Source: Sinonovacula constricta (lineage: Eukaryota > Mollusca > Bivalvia > Cardiida > Solecurtidae). From it: 64,000 bases of DNA. The notes below the pieces were generated by a model, which saw only the letters and a program-made list of their open reading frames with translations, searched no databases and had not been told where the DNA came from. Positions 13,096-25,868 of the stretch are shown here, piece by piece (position 1 is the stretch's first letter; each line of letters opens with the position of its first letter). A program made the translations under genes and the position numbers. The stretch is from contig CM017567.1 in NCBI GenBank assembly GCA_007844125.1, positions 34,668,111-34,732,110 on the forward strand, given 5' to 3'.

Positions 13096-13260
13096 TGGAT
13101 TGGTTTATTTGTTGTTGTTTTTGTTACATCGCAAGGACACAATTATGGTAACAGTGGCTGGTGGAAGACCCTAAAAATTTCCCCACATAAAGGTTCTTGC
13201 CAAAACTGCGACTTGAAACCATGCAGCGGGGGGCCTAGAATGGTTAAGGTAACCTTTGGT
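13096..13260 (-). repeat. SINE-B fragment
   Basis: GGTAACAGTGGCTGGTGGAA then GACTTGAAACCATGCAGCGG and GGGGCCTAGAATGGTTAAGG resemble the SINE-B body and head; diverged. Confidence 0.5.
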
Positions 13261-16004
13261 TAATCAATATATTTAAACTAATCTAGTTTAATACCCCACC
13301 CCCGTACTGTCACCATCTTCAATATAACCGCTTCTATAACCAACCTAGTGCATGAAGCTTACCCCGCCCTGTAGAAACACCCGTCATTACACGCAAGTTG
13401 AAATAAATATATACTATGTATCAAGTAACACTCACAATATAGGGGACCCAACCAAAAAAGAACAAACTCCTGGTGCCAGTTTTTTTTCCTTTTTACACCC
13501 GCTTGCAAGTTTTTCATATATTCCTTATTCCGATTTTTTTTTTATTATTTCCCCTATAAGCCTATTTTCTCCTAGCTATAAGTAGCTTTTACTTTCCTTT
13601 TCAATGGTCAAATATATTTTATTACATTATTTCAGCATGCATTTTTTTTTAATTGTAATTCTGAAGAATGCCAAAAAAAAGATAAATTAGTTTTACTTTC
13701 TTAATTTCACAGCATAATTATCAAGCAATTCATACAAAAGTTACTCTTTAGATGTACCAGTATTAAAATTTAAAAAAAATCCCCTTTTCTCAATACAGTT
13801 GCCAAAATAGTGTATTTATTTCAGATTTGTAGCGTTGTAATGGTTTTAGCAGGAACCTAGCAAAGGGAAATAACTCACACAAGGACTTTGCTCTCAGAAG
13901 GTTAAACACAACAGATAAACATAGCTTAACAATACAATAACAGTTCTCAATACAAAACAAGCTCAACATTGTTGATTTATTTTGTGGGGATAACTCAACA
14001 CACGAGCATCTCATCTTTAGATAAGATGTGAATAGTTTTAACCATGTTTAACACTAACAATGAGTCACCCAATACAATCCAAGTTCAACCTCTAACACAT
14101 CATAAATGAAATGCGTATGAAAGAATAAACAGTAGCATGATGTTAACACTTATGTTAAACCTTACTACTTTGAACTGATTTTAATTTATTTGTACCTGTA
14201 TGATAATGTATATCCATAGACCCTACCCTTAAGATCATTATTAGACCATATTATCAATTAAACAAACCTTTAAATCATATATAACCCAATTAATGCTATG
14301 TTCAGTTTACCTTGTCAACATTTTCTTGTGAATTTCACCATTTACAAAAAGTTGTCATGCTTAAAATTGTTGGAAATATCTAAGGATACCATCAACATTG
14401 ACAAGAAAACTGTATTTGTAATTGATTATAAACCCATTACATTTCATTGAAAAGAGGATTCTGAAAATAAATTGGCCCTTCAATTTAAAATATGAAAACC
14501 GCAGTACAAGCAAGTTTAAAACACTTTTGAGCTTAACTTTGGGATAATCTTGTATGATTTAAATGGCTGAATTTAAATTAATTTTGAAAACTTGCTCTGA
14601 TGCTTGAAAATGATCCTGGACTCAAGCTTAGTAAAGAAACTCAGGACCGTTAAGATATCAAGACCTGTCTCTGTAAGGAGACCTGAAAGACTTTTGAAAA
14701 TTTCCAATGGCCATGGTTATCATAAAATTTAATCAACCAAAACAATTTTCCAAAAAATAATTCTCTAAAGTAATGTTTTTTTCTAGAATTGTATTTGTAT
14801 TTTTCTCATGCAAGGTCAAAAGTTAGTTAATTTGTTTAAATTTAACAGTAACACTTGATTTTCTAAATGTCAGATGTTGTTGAATAAACTTTTAAAATAT
14901 AATCAAAGTTGCTTGAAACCAGGTAAGCTTTAAAATTATGACACTAAAAACAATGAATAATGATTATTCTCTGCTTTGAAAATTCAACAAAGTACATGTA
15001 CCTTGGAGACAAACAATTATTAAAATGACTGTGTATTCAATTTTATTTTTTAACAATTCATTTCAGTTAACATTATTAGGGTGACTTTCCAACATGCATA
15101 ATGGTGTAACTAAATACCTTGATGTTCTACCCATCGAAAAAAAACAACAGTATACAACATGGTGAAAAAATATGTGTGTAAGCAAGTCAAATTCAAGTTT
15201 TTTGCTTATATTCAATTTTTGTAAACACATTTTAGGTGTAAATAAAATAATGAAAGCTTCAATGCTGTTTTAGTCTAAAAACGAAATATATTTTTCAAGA
15301 GACTGACCTACTATTGGTCAAATGGTAATCTAAATCACTGGTAACTTGGTTACCAATAAAGTACAATGATATGCAATGAGAGTTGAATGCATGTTTCTCA
15401 TAAAGCAATTAAACTACTTTTGCATTTAATTAAGATAATAAATTAAGCAATAAATACAACAAATTTTGCATAAACCCATATAATTTAAATTCAAGTAAAA
15501 TGCATACAATTAAAAGATGTACTTAACAAGGTGAAGTACAAAACCTGTAACAACAAAACTTCTTATTTTTGTAGCTTGATTAAAATTGTACAAATACAAC
15601 TGCTGCAAAAACAGGTTCATAAATTGCACCATTTTAAAGAACAAATTCACAGTACTAAGTTAATATTTAAGTAAACAAAAAACATGTTATTCTATGGGAG
15701 ACATATCAAGCAGCTCACAGAGCAAGAGGGAAAATATTAATAAAAATATACTGAGCCAAAAAAGGAATAAAAAATATATTTCCTATAAATTTCAAAGTAA
15801 AATGCAACTATTTAATTTGTAAACCCCATGATAAACAACTTTATTAAATTAGACAACAAGAAAGCACTGACTAAACATAAACCGAACTACCCCAAAGGAA
15901 AACACTTCAAAAATCTGATAGAAAATAAATACTGCTTTTGTTTCAAGCACAGACACTTTATTTAATAAGAATAATTTAAAGAATAAGTAATGTTTAACCT
16001 GCTA

Positions 16005-16106
16005 ACACTGTTCAGGTTTAGGCAGATAATGTAGATCAAGATCAGCCAGCTCCTGTTTGAAGCTTTTTGCTCAGGATCTGCACTATTTGCTGTAAAGACT
16101 CTGGCA
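16005..16106 (+). repeat. Family-C dispersed repeat, near full length
   Basis: GGTTTAGGCAGATAATGTAG, ATCAAGATCAGCCAGCTCC, CTCAGGATCTGCACTATTTG, CTGTAAAGACTCTGG. Other copies: about 33525-33590, 44668-44737, 45580-45652, 49556-49628, 50615-50695, 51415-51500 and 56588-56700. Confidence 0.75.
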
Positions 16107-17251
16107 ATGTGTGCATGTGGATTTAAGCTTATAACAAATAATTAGTAACAGTTACAAAAACTGGATCATAGTGAGGTTAACAAATTGTCCATTTTTAGAG
16201 TCCATCTTCCTTATAAAATCTTGTACAATCCTTTTGTGATTTTTAATAGACTAGAATATAAAAATCAAGAGCTGTCTGTAGACATCCTGTCCCTCTTTTC
16301 TCTGTGCGAGATTAGAAAAATGGAAATTCTAAGTAGAAAAAAGCGTCATAATGCTGCCAAAATTAACCTGCCCTTTTGAAATGGGTTCTGCTTTGACAAT
16401 AGTTTAGAGTGAATATTTTTGTTGATTTACCAGACATTGACCATAAAAAGTGTTAACCAACACTGATCAGATGGATATGACAACAGGCGATTTTTTATAC
16501 CAAAAGTGGAGCTAAAAAGCAGTAACATTGAACAACATTCTTGACATGTACTCATGAAATTCTGGTCAGGCTGGATCCATACTTGCTGTGTACATCTATG
16601 AACAATTTGTCTCTTTTTTTCTCCATAACAAGAATGTGACCTTCATCAGTAAATTGAAGATAATTTAAATACAATAATCAATAGCACAAAAAGTACATAC
16701 ATACAAAAAAAGGGATGCATTTTTTCCAGAGTGTGTTTAACATAAAATATTTATATTTCTCAACAATTATTGCCATTGGTGATAAAACAAAGTTTACACA
16801 AAATAATGGTGTTGTAGAGAGCTTGAGAGGGGAGAAAAGGTCCTCGTTTAAAGAATTTTTAATCACTTTTTTTCTAATGCTCACAACTGTCTACATGAAA
16901 GCTTGTCATCGAAAGATAAACTTTGCTTTATTTTGCTAAAATGATGAACACTGGTAATATTAAGATTTATTCAACTCAACTTTAAATATCTAGACAATGA
17001 CAGAATCATCAGAAGTATATTTTTATATTTTATTTGATTTCCAATTCATAAATAACAACCTACTAACAACCATGGAAATGTTGTCATTTGTATTAACCTT
17101 AAAACATAGATTATAAGTGACTAGCAAAGTGGTTTATTTCACATAATTTCCAATGCTTAGATAATAATATTCTAACTATTTTGGATAGGCATCTTTTGGT
17201 TTACACTAAATCCATTACCTAGATCAACAAGCCATTATGGCAAAGGTGTTA

Positions 17252-17257
17252 TTTATT
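17252..17257 (-). promoter_or_regulatory. Candidate polyadenylation signal AATAAA for MED1
   Basis: AATAAA on the minus strand about 76 bases after the MED1 stop codon. It is the nearest canonical hexamer, but others occur farther downstream in this AT-rich DNA, so usage is unproven. Confidence 0.25.
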
Positions 17258-17332
17258 ACACTTTTTCAATGACTGGATTATGATATACAGAGCACTAGCA
17301 AGTTTGTGTAAGGCATCATTTACTTGTTTTAT

Positions 17333-20300
17333 CTAATTTCCGATACCTAGGGCCTCATCCATTAGATCATCATCTAGCATGCAAGGAGAGTTGTTAGTTG
17401 TGATATCACTGCTGTGTTTGTCAAGGGGAGACGAAGCTGGAGACATCTTTGTCTTAAGAGGTGAGTCTCGAGCATTTAGAGACTTGTTAAGACCTTGTGA
17501 GTTTGCTAAGCTGGCCACCGTGTCATCTGAGAGGCACTGAGGTGACGATTTGTTGTTTCTTGGTGATGGCGGAAAATCAATGATGAGGCCATTCTCTGGA
17601 CTACTAGGTGGACTGCAGGATAGGGCTTTCTCACTAGAGCTGTTAGAACGTTTTCTGACAGAGCCGCCACTTTCATCTCGATCGGTGTCATCCAGCGTCA
17701 GGGGTGTTGGTACCTTAAACATGGCATCTTTATCTCTACTCTTATCACAATCTGTCCCACGCAATTTGCTGCAGCTTGAATTACAGAGATCATTTGATGG
17801 TGTACCAGCACGATCTTTGGTTACGGGTGAAACACTACGATCCTTACTGCCGCGCCTTTCAGATATACCAACAGTTTTTTGTGAGCTTGCCACATCACGA
17901 GAGATGTCACCATTATGCAACTGATAGTCACCACTATTCACAAGTGTTCGATAAGTACTCTTGCTACTGGTTGGTGTTGAAACTTTTTCTTTTGGCGAGT
18001 TTAATGGAATAATTTTAGGAGAATTTGAACACGACATAGAAAGAGTATTTGGTCTGTGAGAAGATTTATCACTACTTTTGACATTTTTACGCTGCTCAGA
18101 AGAAACAAACCCTACATCATTCACAGAAGAGTCTTGTGACGATTGTGTGTCTAAAGGAATACTCACTATTGAGTCCCCATTGGAGCAATTGCTTCTGGCA
18201 CCAGGTACTCCTGCACTGGAAATTTCTGGCTCTGGACTAGCTGGGGCTTCAAATATCACAACCTTTTTCTCTTCTTTAAGCTCATTACTCACTGCCCCAG
18301 ACCCCTCTGGTTCAGGACTTGCTGGAGATTCATCAATCACCACACTACTCTGACAGGACCCAGATGCACTGCTAGGGTTCACACCTTGTCCTGGGACGGT
18401 TGCTTTGCATGTGAGTTTGTCAATCACAGCTGACAAAGACCCCTTCCGTCCCCTAGCCGTCAACTGGACACCTGATGCCAAGGAAGAACTTGTGGATTTT
18501 GATCGGTCTTCTCCAAGTGCTGAACTGGTAGCTGATTGCTGAGATGACTGGGAATCAACTGCTGGTGGTCCTGGACCTTTGGGTGCATTGGGACTAGAGT
18601 TACTTCCCCTTAAGTTTGACACAGGGGTAGCATTGCCAGTAGCATTGTTCACAGTAGATGACGGTCGGTTGTTTGCCACTGATGAGGATGAAGATGATGA
18701 TGAAGATGGCACACTGTTGCTAGACATGTTTGAGTTCGTTCCACGATTGCTTGCCGATGATGAGCTTGCTACTCTCGAACTAGAATGGCCTTGACTGGAA
18801 TTATTCACATTATGTCCCTTGCTGGAACTGGAGTACGTATTAGACACAGATGCAGCAGAAGTACTATAATTAGTTCTGGTCACTGGAACACTGTTACTAC
18901 TGCTGCTACTTATCACTGTAGTATTCTTAGTTTGTGCAGAATTACCACTAAAGGAACTATTTCTAAAACCCTGATTAGAATTGCTTGAGCTATTGGAATT
19001 GGTATTTTTATTGTATGAACTACTACTTCCCTTCTGTGGATAGTTCACAGGTGAACTGCTACCAGTCCTGTTCACATTTGCTGCATTAGATACAGCAGGA
19101 TTCTGGGGTCTATTGTTCGTTATATAACTGTTATTCACTTTGTTAAATGATCCATTGTTCTTAGTCGCAGAAGAATTTGAGGAGTTTGAACTAAAACTTG
19201 CATTAGGTCCTTTGTGAAAGGAGTTTGACATGGTACTGTTTGTTTTAGCACTAAATTTCGAGCTTGAGCTGGTGCTACTACTGGCTGTAGTTACACTTGT
19301 AGACACAATGGAGTTGCTGGTAGTAGAAGTAGGGGTAGACACTTTCTGCCCACCACCGGCTGAGCTGAGCTTTGGAATGGGTGGCAGACTAGAAATCTTG
19401 TTTGCCTTTGGATTAAGAAAACTGAGCACAGATGCTGCAGTCTCTTGCGTTATGACATTGTTTTTGCTGGATGAGGTAGATTTGTCACGGTCTCTATCAC
19501 GACTACTGGAACTTTCTCGTCTCGATGAACCAGATTTTGACTTCTCTCGTTCAGACAGAGGAGAGGATGTTCTACCACTTGACGAAGAGGATAAACTTTT
19601 GCTAGAGTTTTTCTCAAGCTTTGAAGAACCTGATCCACTAGCAGAGGATGAACTTAAGCTTCTAGAATGGCCAGGTTTAGCTGACTGGGGCACTGGTGAG
19701 TTTTTACCGCTGGGGCCCTGTATTTGAACACTCTTCTGGAGGTTGCCTGATGACTTGGACGAAGACAACATAGAAGATACAGAACCTGAGCTGGAAGCTT
19801 TGCTTGATGAAGAGTTTGATGATTTGCCAGAGGATTGGCCCTGTGGACTTTTACTGTTGTTAGTGGGCACCAATTGTTTCTGAGATCCTGATGTTGCAAG
19901 AGAGACTGCACCAATTTTACCTATAGTTGTTGAGGTAGGGGACTGGGCAATGGATTTAGGTGTGGAAGGGGTGCTAGGTGACGGTCTAGATGAGTTACTT
20001 GAGGAACAAGTTGAAGGAATCACAATAGGTTTTAACTTTATAGTGGGCTGCTTCATCAACTTTGATACAGATTTGCTAGAACTAGAACGTGACTTCTGAG
20101 ATTTTTGAGATTTTGATGATGATGAAGATGAAGAAGTCCTTTTGCTTGATGTAGCGGGCTTTGGAGATGCTGTGGCAGCTGATGTGGAAAGTGATGGAGA
20201 TGATGACACTACTGATGATGTACTGGTGGAGAATGAGGTTGTGGAAGTTGTGAATGATGATAATGACACAGTGGAAGTGGTAGTCAGAGGGCTTTTGGTG

Positions 20301-22853
20301 TCTGAAACACTAGATGACTTAGATGTTAAACTGTTAGCAGGTTCAGAGACCAATCTTGCAAGGTTTTCAGTCTTCATTGCATTAATTTTGTCAAATATCC
20401 CTTCATCTGAAGTTTGCGAAGTTGGGGTACGAGTCAATACTGAACTAGGAGAAGATTTATTCTCACATTTCACACTGTCTTTTATGTCTTTCACATCTTT
20501 ATTCTCCTCACTTTTCACTGACAACACAGTCATATCATTGATGTCCTTGTCCACCCCCATGTCCGAGACCCTACAGTTTGATTTTTCAACCTTCTCAACC
20601 TTCACCACCACTTCCTTATCTAGCTTCATGTATTTTGAACTCTTCTCTGATTTTAGTCCTGACTTTACATCTTTTACTTGTAACACATTGTTCTCTATAG
20701 ACATTTTCACACCACTTTTAGTAATCTTCAGTTTTGGCATGGGTTTGTATGCACCATTTTCATTTCCATCATCTACATGTACTGTAGTTGACTTGTACAC
20801 AACATCATTCTCAATAGAATAATCTGAATTTGTCACTTTTTTCTTCTTTCTCTCCTTTTTACTCTCATCTCTTGTTCGTTTACGCTTCTTTTCAGAATCG
20901 AATGTTAATGTCTTCTTTAACTCGCGTTCACGTTCTTTCCTTTTGAATTTTTCACTTTTATTAAACTTATTAAAACTTGCTAGTGTGGTTTTATTAGAGA
21001 TCTGAAGTCGGGTTGGTGTGGAAGAGATGACAGTGATTTTGTCCACTTTAGGCAGAGCAAACTCATCATCATCATCACTATGGAAATCAAAGGTACTTGA
21101 CCGTGACTTATTACCATCACTGTCTGCGGGAGACACACTGTCATACTGACGCATGTTTGACAATTTCAGCTTCACCAATGGAGGGTGCAAGCTTGCCTCA
21201 TCTTTAAGGCTCCAGTCTTTTTCCTGAGAATTTGAACCAGCACTTGTGTCATTATTCATATCAAGTTGAGCTTTTAATGCAGATAGACTAGGTTTACCCC
21301 CTGAGCTGACTACATGCACTGGGCGCGTTCCCAAACTGCCAGCAATCTGTGATCCCATCATGCCTAGCTTGGAATCCATTAAATCATTTCTCATGTTCAT
21401 ATGCGACAGCAGTGAGAAGGGATGACTGGGTGAACTGCCGCAGGAGTTGGTTGGTGATGCCAGACTACCTGGGGAGACAAGCGAACTAGGGGAGGAGGTT
21501 GGGAATGGTCCAGACAACAGACTACCTGGTGATGCCAGGGGGTGGTGGCTGGGAGAAGATATCAGAGGGGAAAACACGTCCTGGCTCCCCCCACCTGTCA
21601 CACTATCGACACTGCTACGTCCGCTAGAGTTCTGCCGCTTAAGACCATGTCTGCGAGACAGCTGCTGGGAGTTACGTCGGTTGTGTAGCGAGTTAGGGCC
21701 TTCGATCTCTCTACCTCCAGGCCCAGAGAGGAGATCCTCAAGAGAGGTAGAGATTTTCTCGTTTTTTGGCACGACTCCGTGGTGTGGTGAGTTGCGGGCA
21801 GTTGATGTGGGTGGTGTTTGTCGCGAAGACCAGGGAGGGGGGAACTGGTGAAAGTCTCCACCCCCATCGTTAAACACAGGATTTTGATTTTGGTTATGGA
21901 AATCATTCAAGCCCAAGTGAATGTCCATTAAATCATGTGGCCCACCCCCCATATGACTGTTCACATTCATGCCATAGTTCATGGTTGTCATATTTCCCAC
22001 ACGTGAATCCTTTGGCATAATACTGTCAAGGCTGTTCTCAAGTTTCTTCACGTGAGACTCACCAATGTCTGTCAGGTCTATAACAGAGCCTGTAGACTGG
22101 GCGCCCAGACTCCCTACACTGTTTACACTTGAGGGTCTCACAGGTTCATCGTAAGATCCACCACTAGAATCAAGATCTATATGCTTCTCGGCTATACCAT
22201 GCCCATATCGGCCACTGTTTTCACAAACACTACCACTAGTCCGATCTAACATATCTGAATCACTTAACCTCTGTTTCGGACTTTTCCCTGATATGATATC
22301 TTTTGAAGACTTACGCTTAGTCAATCGTTTTCGAGGGTTTGGTGGCGGAAACGGATTAGTTGCCACTGAGGTATTTTCCTCAAGCAGTTTTGATAACATT
22401 GGACTTTCATTCACAATACTCTGAGGTGACTCTGGCACTTGCTGCATAGGTGCTGGTGATCCAGCATCTAGCAGTGTCGCCAGCAGTGGGTTTGCTGGAT
22501 GTTTCTCACCACCATCCTCTGAGGTTTGAGCCTCAGGCATTGACCTATTGAGCAAGCCATGTGTCTGCTGGTACTTGCGAGCATCCATCTGCAAAGATGA
22601 TGATTGTCCGGCAAGGGGTTCCAAACTAGACGGATAGGGCGGGGGGTTAGGAAGGCTAGTGTTGATAACGTGGGAGAGTGGCGTGTTCATAGAACTGGTA
22701 GCACATGTGAAGTTCTTCACTGGAGGTCGTGTGACCCACTTTAACTGCCGTTTCACATACACAGTCTGCTCAGGTTCAGGTGCCAATAATTGTTCAACTT
22801 GTCCACGCACTTTATGAATCACTGTTCGCAATGTCACAGGAATGGATAAACAC
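17333..22853 (-). CDS. MED1: MED1 terminal exon (exon 15): disordered coactivator tail
   Basis: MED1 is the Mediator subunit that links nuclear receptors and other activators to RNA polymerase II in the nucleus. After the acceptor at 22855-22854 the frame opens RCLSIPVTLR, matching the end of the conserved MED1 domain. It holds two LXXLL boxes, LATLL (22469-22483) in NPLLATLLD and LSKLL (22382-22396) in PMLSKLLEE, matching the two vertebrate receptor boxes in order and context. A basic cluster (FKRKERERELKK, KKERKKKK; about 20832-20955) is a likely nuclear-localisation region. Long Ser/Asn/Thr-rich low-complexity tracts follow, then GRKGSLSAVIDKL (about 18410-18467), the conserved SLTAVIDKL block, and the end DDDLMDEALGIGN, matching the vertebrate DDDLMDVALIGN. 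The exon encodes 1839 residues, making the protein (2322 residues found) much longer than human MED1 (about 1580). Plus-strand frames across it are shadows. Confidence 0.97.
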
Positions 22854-23705
22854 CTGAAAATGAACATTAAAATATTTATAATATCAACATATCATACGGT
22901 GAATCCAAGGAAAGGTAATAAAAAAATGGTACAAAAGAGTATACAAAAATACCCAAATTTAAGTTTATTTGTTATATTAGTTATCCTGAACCATAATGCA
23001 AAAGAGAGCAATAAAAGTCACATGAACTAACCACAAATATAATCTTGACACCGAGGATTTAATTAAATGCTATGTATGACACACATACTAGTGTTTGTCA
23101 GCAAGACAGTAAGGCTTGATTGAAGTACTGTATATATTTTGAAAGTTGTGGCTGAGGCAAAGAAATGGGATGGATATATTATTGAACAGATGGACAGACA
23201 TTCAAAGCTTTGTTATTTGAGGCCCATCTGAGATATAAAACTAATTAATGCCAAGATCTGAAAGGTCAAAGACAACAAATGACAAATGATATGTTTAAAT
23301 TTTATGTCATATAAGTATACCCACTTGCTGGTAATTCAAACTGCTAGACATCTGTCTTAAGGAATTTAACAAATATTTCTTCGTACAACAGATAAGCACC
23401 TGCAATAATGCACATTCATAGTTCTTACCAGATATTTGTCTAGGTTATACTCTCATGATAACGGTCTTTTAATATGTTTGTTGAATTGAATGTTATATTG
23501 TTTACAAATGGTACATTTTGTTCACTGCTTTACATACAACACAGATGCTTACTTTCAGCAGTATCAATGTGACAGAATATTATTATTGTTTGTCTTTCAA
23601 GAAAAAAACATCAGAAAATTCAAGGTTGGAGAACTCTAAATGATTTAAGCAAAAATTGTTGATCAGAAATAGTGTTAATATGACTAAAGTATAGATATGT
23701 TTTGT

Positions 23706-23931
23706 TTTTTATTACACTGCTTTGACCCAATAATGGTCATATTGGTGAAGTCCAGCTAATAGTTGGTGGAGGAAACCCCCAGACATATGTTTGGTTAGAA
23801 CCACTGGTGCACCGCAGGTAAACTGGAAAACTTCCCAACAAGTTCCTAATCCAACTGGGACATGAACCCAAGTGGTGAGGGACTGAGGAGTTACAAACCA
23901 GCAACCGCTTGGTTTGTTTACACCGTGCCAA
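23706..23931 (-). repeat. SINE-B copy (tRNA-like, minus orientation)
   Basis: It shares GGTGGAGGAA-CCCCAGACA, GGTTAGAACCACTGG, CACCGCAGGTAAACTGGAA and the TGGGACATGAACCCAAGTGG block with copies at 33600, 34224, 37517 and 50784. On the minus strand the tRNA-like half comes first and includes a TTCATGTCC B-box-like segment. Reading frames here are not genes. Confidence 0.75.
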
Positions 23932-24066
23932 CCAGATGTGGAAATACCCTTACATTTTCGCTTTAGCATTAGCAAGGGAGTTCCACTACCATTTTTTACG
24001 ACTTCCGTATGTTGCAGCATGGGTTGCAACCCGGGGCCTCTCGTACCTGGAGCCGCGGGTGGCCTC
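23932..24066 (-). repeat. SINE-A fragment (head end)
   Basis: It shares TAGCATTAGCAAGGGAGTTC and CCACTACCATTTTTTACGAC, then a GC-rich tRNA-like end, with the SINE-A copies at 34832 and 46264. It abuts the SINE-B copy directly. Confidence 0.7.
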
Positions 24067-24102
24067 AAATTATCAATAACAAACTAACATGAATCTACTT
24101 AC

Positions 24103-24208
24103 CTTTGGAATGCCCGCGAGACAAAATCATCAGAGCAGATTGCTTCATCTTGGCTACTGCTACACACACGACACTTGGCACTGGTTATGTCACTCAGGTC
24201 AAACTCCA
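24103..24208 (-). CDS. MED1: MED1 exon 14
   Basis: Flanked by AG at 24210-24209 and GT at 24102-24101 (GTAAGT). It encodes EFDLSDITSAKC and SDDFVSRAFQ, corresponding to human STHVSCKLYKGL and TDDFIAKVVQ. It begins with two bases completing a Val codon and ends with AG, completed to Arg by the terminal exon. Residues 449-482 of the traced protein. Confidence 0.95.
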
Positions 24209-24555
24209 CTAAAACAGTAAAGATACAATTAGACGGGAACATGCTCAGATATTTCTCTTAATTTCTTGAACTGAATATATTCTTTATGCATGTTACTGTC
24301 AGTGGCATTCCTAATAGTGAGTCAAGTTTGACAAAATTTATGATTTAACAATAGACAGTATCTATCACTACCTATCCAAAAAGTAGATGATACAATGAAA
24401 TCTGACAAAATAGGGTGATGCCATCATAATAACAATGATGAAATTCTTGCTGTTTACCCATCATTGTGATGCTTTCAAGTCAAAGCCCTAGCAATGAACA
24501 CCAATTAATTTCTTAAAAATGTTTATGTAAAAAGTAATATAAAGGTCCTCTAATG

Positions 24556-24836
24556 TTTGTTTATTGGGCTTATTATCCCACCAACAGTATTTCTGTAATC
24601 TGGAGACTGTGTCCACTTGAATCAGTTATAGTGCTGCCTTCACTGTGTATAGCATGCCCTGAACACCTGGCATGATACCACACCCAGTCACATTATCCTG
24701 ACACTGGGCCAATCAGTTGTGGAACTACCCTTATATCTGCTCAAGTGTGCAAGGCAGCAATACCACCACCATTTCTCACGACTATGGTATGCCTGGCATG
24801 GTTTCAAACCCATGTCTCCCGCTCTATCGAATAACA
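24556..24836 (-). repeat. SINE-A copy in MED1 intron 13
   Basis: Shared landmarks: TTTATTGGGCTTATTATCCC, CACCAACAGTATTTC, GTGCTGCCTTCACTGTGTAT, CACATTATCCTGACACTGGG and ACTACCCTTATAT, in the same order as at 34832, 46264 and 55666. The tRNA-like head (minus strand) lies at the high-coordinate end and contains GGTTTGAAACC. Confidence 0.85.
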
Positions 24837-25572
24837 AATACTTCTCACCCACTCCCTGTTCATAAATCTCTCTAACATAAATATCTAAAATACTGTAAAC
24901 AAAGGCAACATCCTTTGCAATTTTCATCTAATAGTAACAAAACAGCAAGAATTTTCAAAAGCACTTATATATTTAAGATATTTTTATTAAAATTTACACA
25001 CAACTGAGAAGAAGGCAGAAAAAAATTGTTGTCTACAAATAGAGATGGACGGGCAGATGGCCAGACAAACAGATTTAAGTATAACTATGAATACAGTCAA
25101 ATTACTTTGAAACATTTCCGATACAGTCCATTTTTATTTAGGCATCTCGTAGTCTAGCTTTGTGAGAAATATTGTCTAAACATACAGTTACACTTTAAAA
25201 CATGGTTTCAAAAACAAAATAATTACAGGCCACAGAAAAATGCTGCTTAGAAAAAATGACTTGATATCACCTTGAGTACATAATCAAAACAATGAGAAAC
25301 TTTGATAATAATAATTAACACAAAGAAATCATTTGTTGATCCTAAACCTGCCATGTTTTTTGTACCTAAAACTTATTCATACTTATTATCTAACAACTGT
25401 TTGCATTGGTAGGAAACATAATCCTAGAGACTTAGCATCCAATAGTATAATTACACATCCAAGAGAGGACAGGCTGACCTGGATCAACATTGTTTGCCGA
25501 TGCCTGAACAAGGATTGGGATTGGCCGGCATTTTTGCCGATACTGTACAGCGACATTTCAGTGATAATAGCA

Positions 25573-25690
25573 AAGGGGCCCAGGACCTGAACCTGGTCAG
25601 TTCATTATACTGACGAGTCAGGCATAATGCTGTCCCCTTAGCCCCAAGCTTTAAGGGGGAAGCCACTACTACCAACTTTAAAGTCTTTGG
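25573..25690 (-). repeat. tRNA-like dispersed repeat (family E)
   Basis: The minus strand contains CCAGG-TTCAGGT-CCTGG, a 5-bp stem with a 7-base loop like a tRNA T-arm, after CGTCAGTATAATGAACTG. The core GACGAGTCAGGCATAATG then TGTCCCCTTAGCCCCAAGC recurs at 43156-43240. Probably a tRNA-derived SINE head. Confidence 0.55.
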
Positions 25691-25772
25691 TTTGACCCGG
25701 TCGAGGTTTAAATGTCTGAACAACTGTTGCTTATCATGCTGAAAAGTCAGGAAGTTGAGACTGCAATCATAC

Positions 25773-25868
25773 CTGTGACCATAGAACTTTGCAGGGGATG
25801 CTCGAACATGATACTGAGGTACTGATGTGACAGGGCCGTCACCTCAAAAGCCAGTGAGGACTTCAGAT
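25773..25868 (-). CDS. MED1: MED1 exon 13
   Basis: AG at 25870-25869, GT at 25772-25771. It encodes LKSSLAFEVTALSHQYLSIM then FEHPLQSSMVT, aligning with human LLQFEVCPLSESRFSVSFQHP. Residues 417-447; both boundaries are phase 1 and agree with neighbours. Confidence 0.95.

Larger units (their letters stand above)
10057..17332. other. AT-rich MED1 3' flank, possibly including 3' UTR
   Basis: No coding frame with family resemblance and no long tandem array. Small features: three degenerate ~48-bp units at about 11850-11990 (GTCTTGCTT…ACATTTCATTGA), a short (TA)n at 12147-12160, a SINE-B fragment at 13096-13260 and a family-C copy at 16005-16106. Because MED1 ends at 17333 on the minus strand, an unknown part of this region is its 3' UTR. 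Nothing in the sequence fixes its end. Confidence 0.5.
22854..24102 (-). other. MED1 intron 14
   Basis: GT-AG intron. The 22900-23700 part is plain AT-rich DNA. The 23706-24066 part is a SINE-B copy abutted by the tRNA-like end of a SINE-A copy, entered separately. Confidence 0.8.

Noticed and set aside
19230..20822. Long plus-strand frames (165 and 226 codons)
   Set aside because: Antisense of the serine-rich MED1 exon; Ser codons (TCN/AGY) reversed give Leu/Glu/Asp-rich frames without stops.
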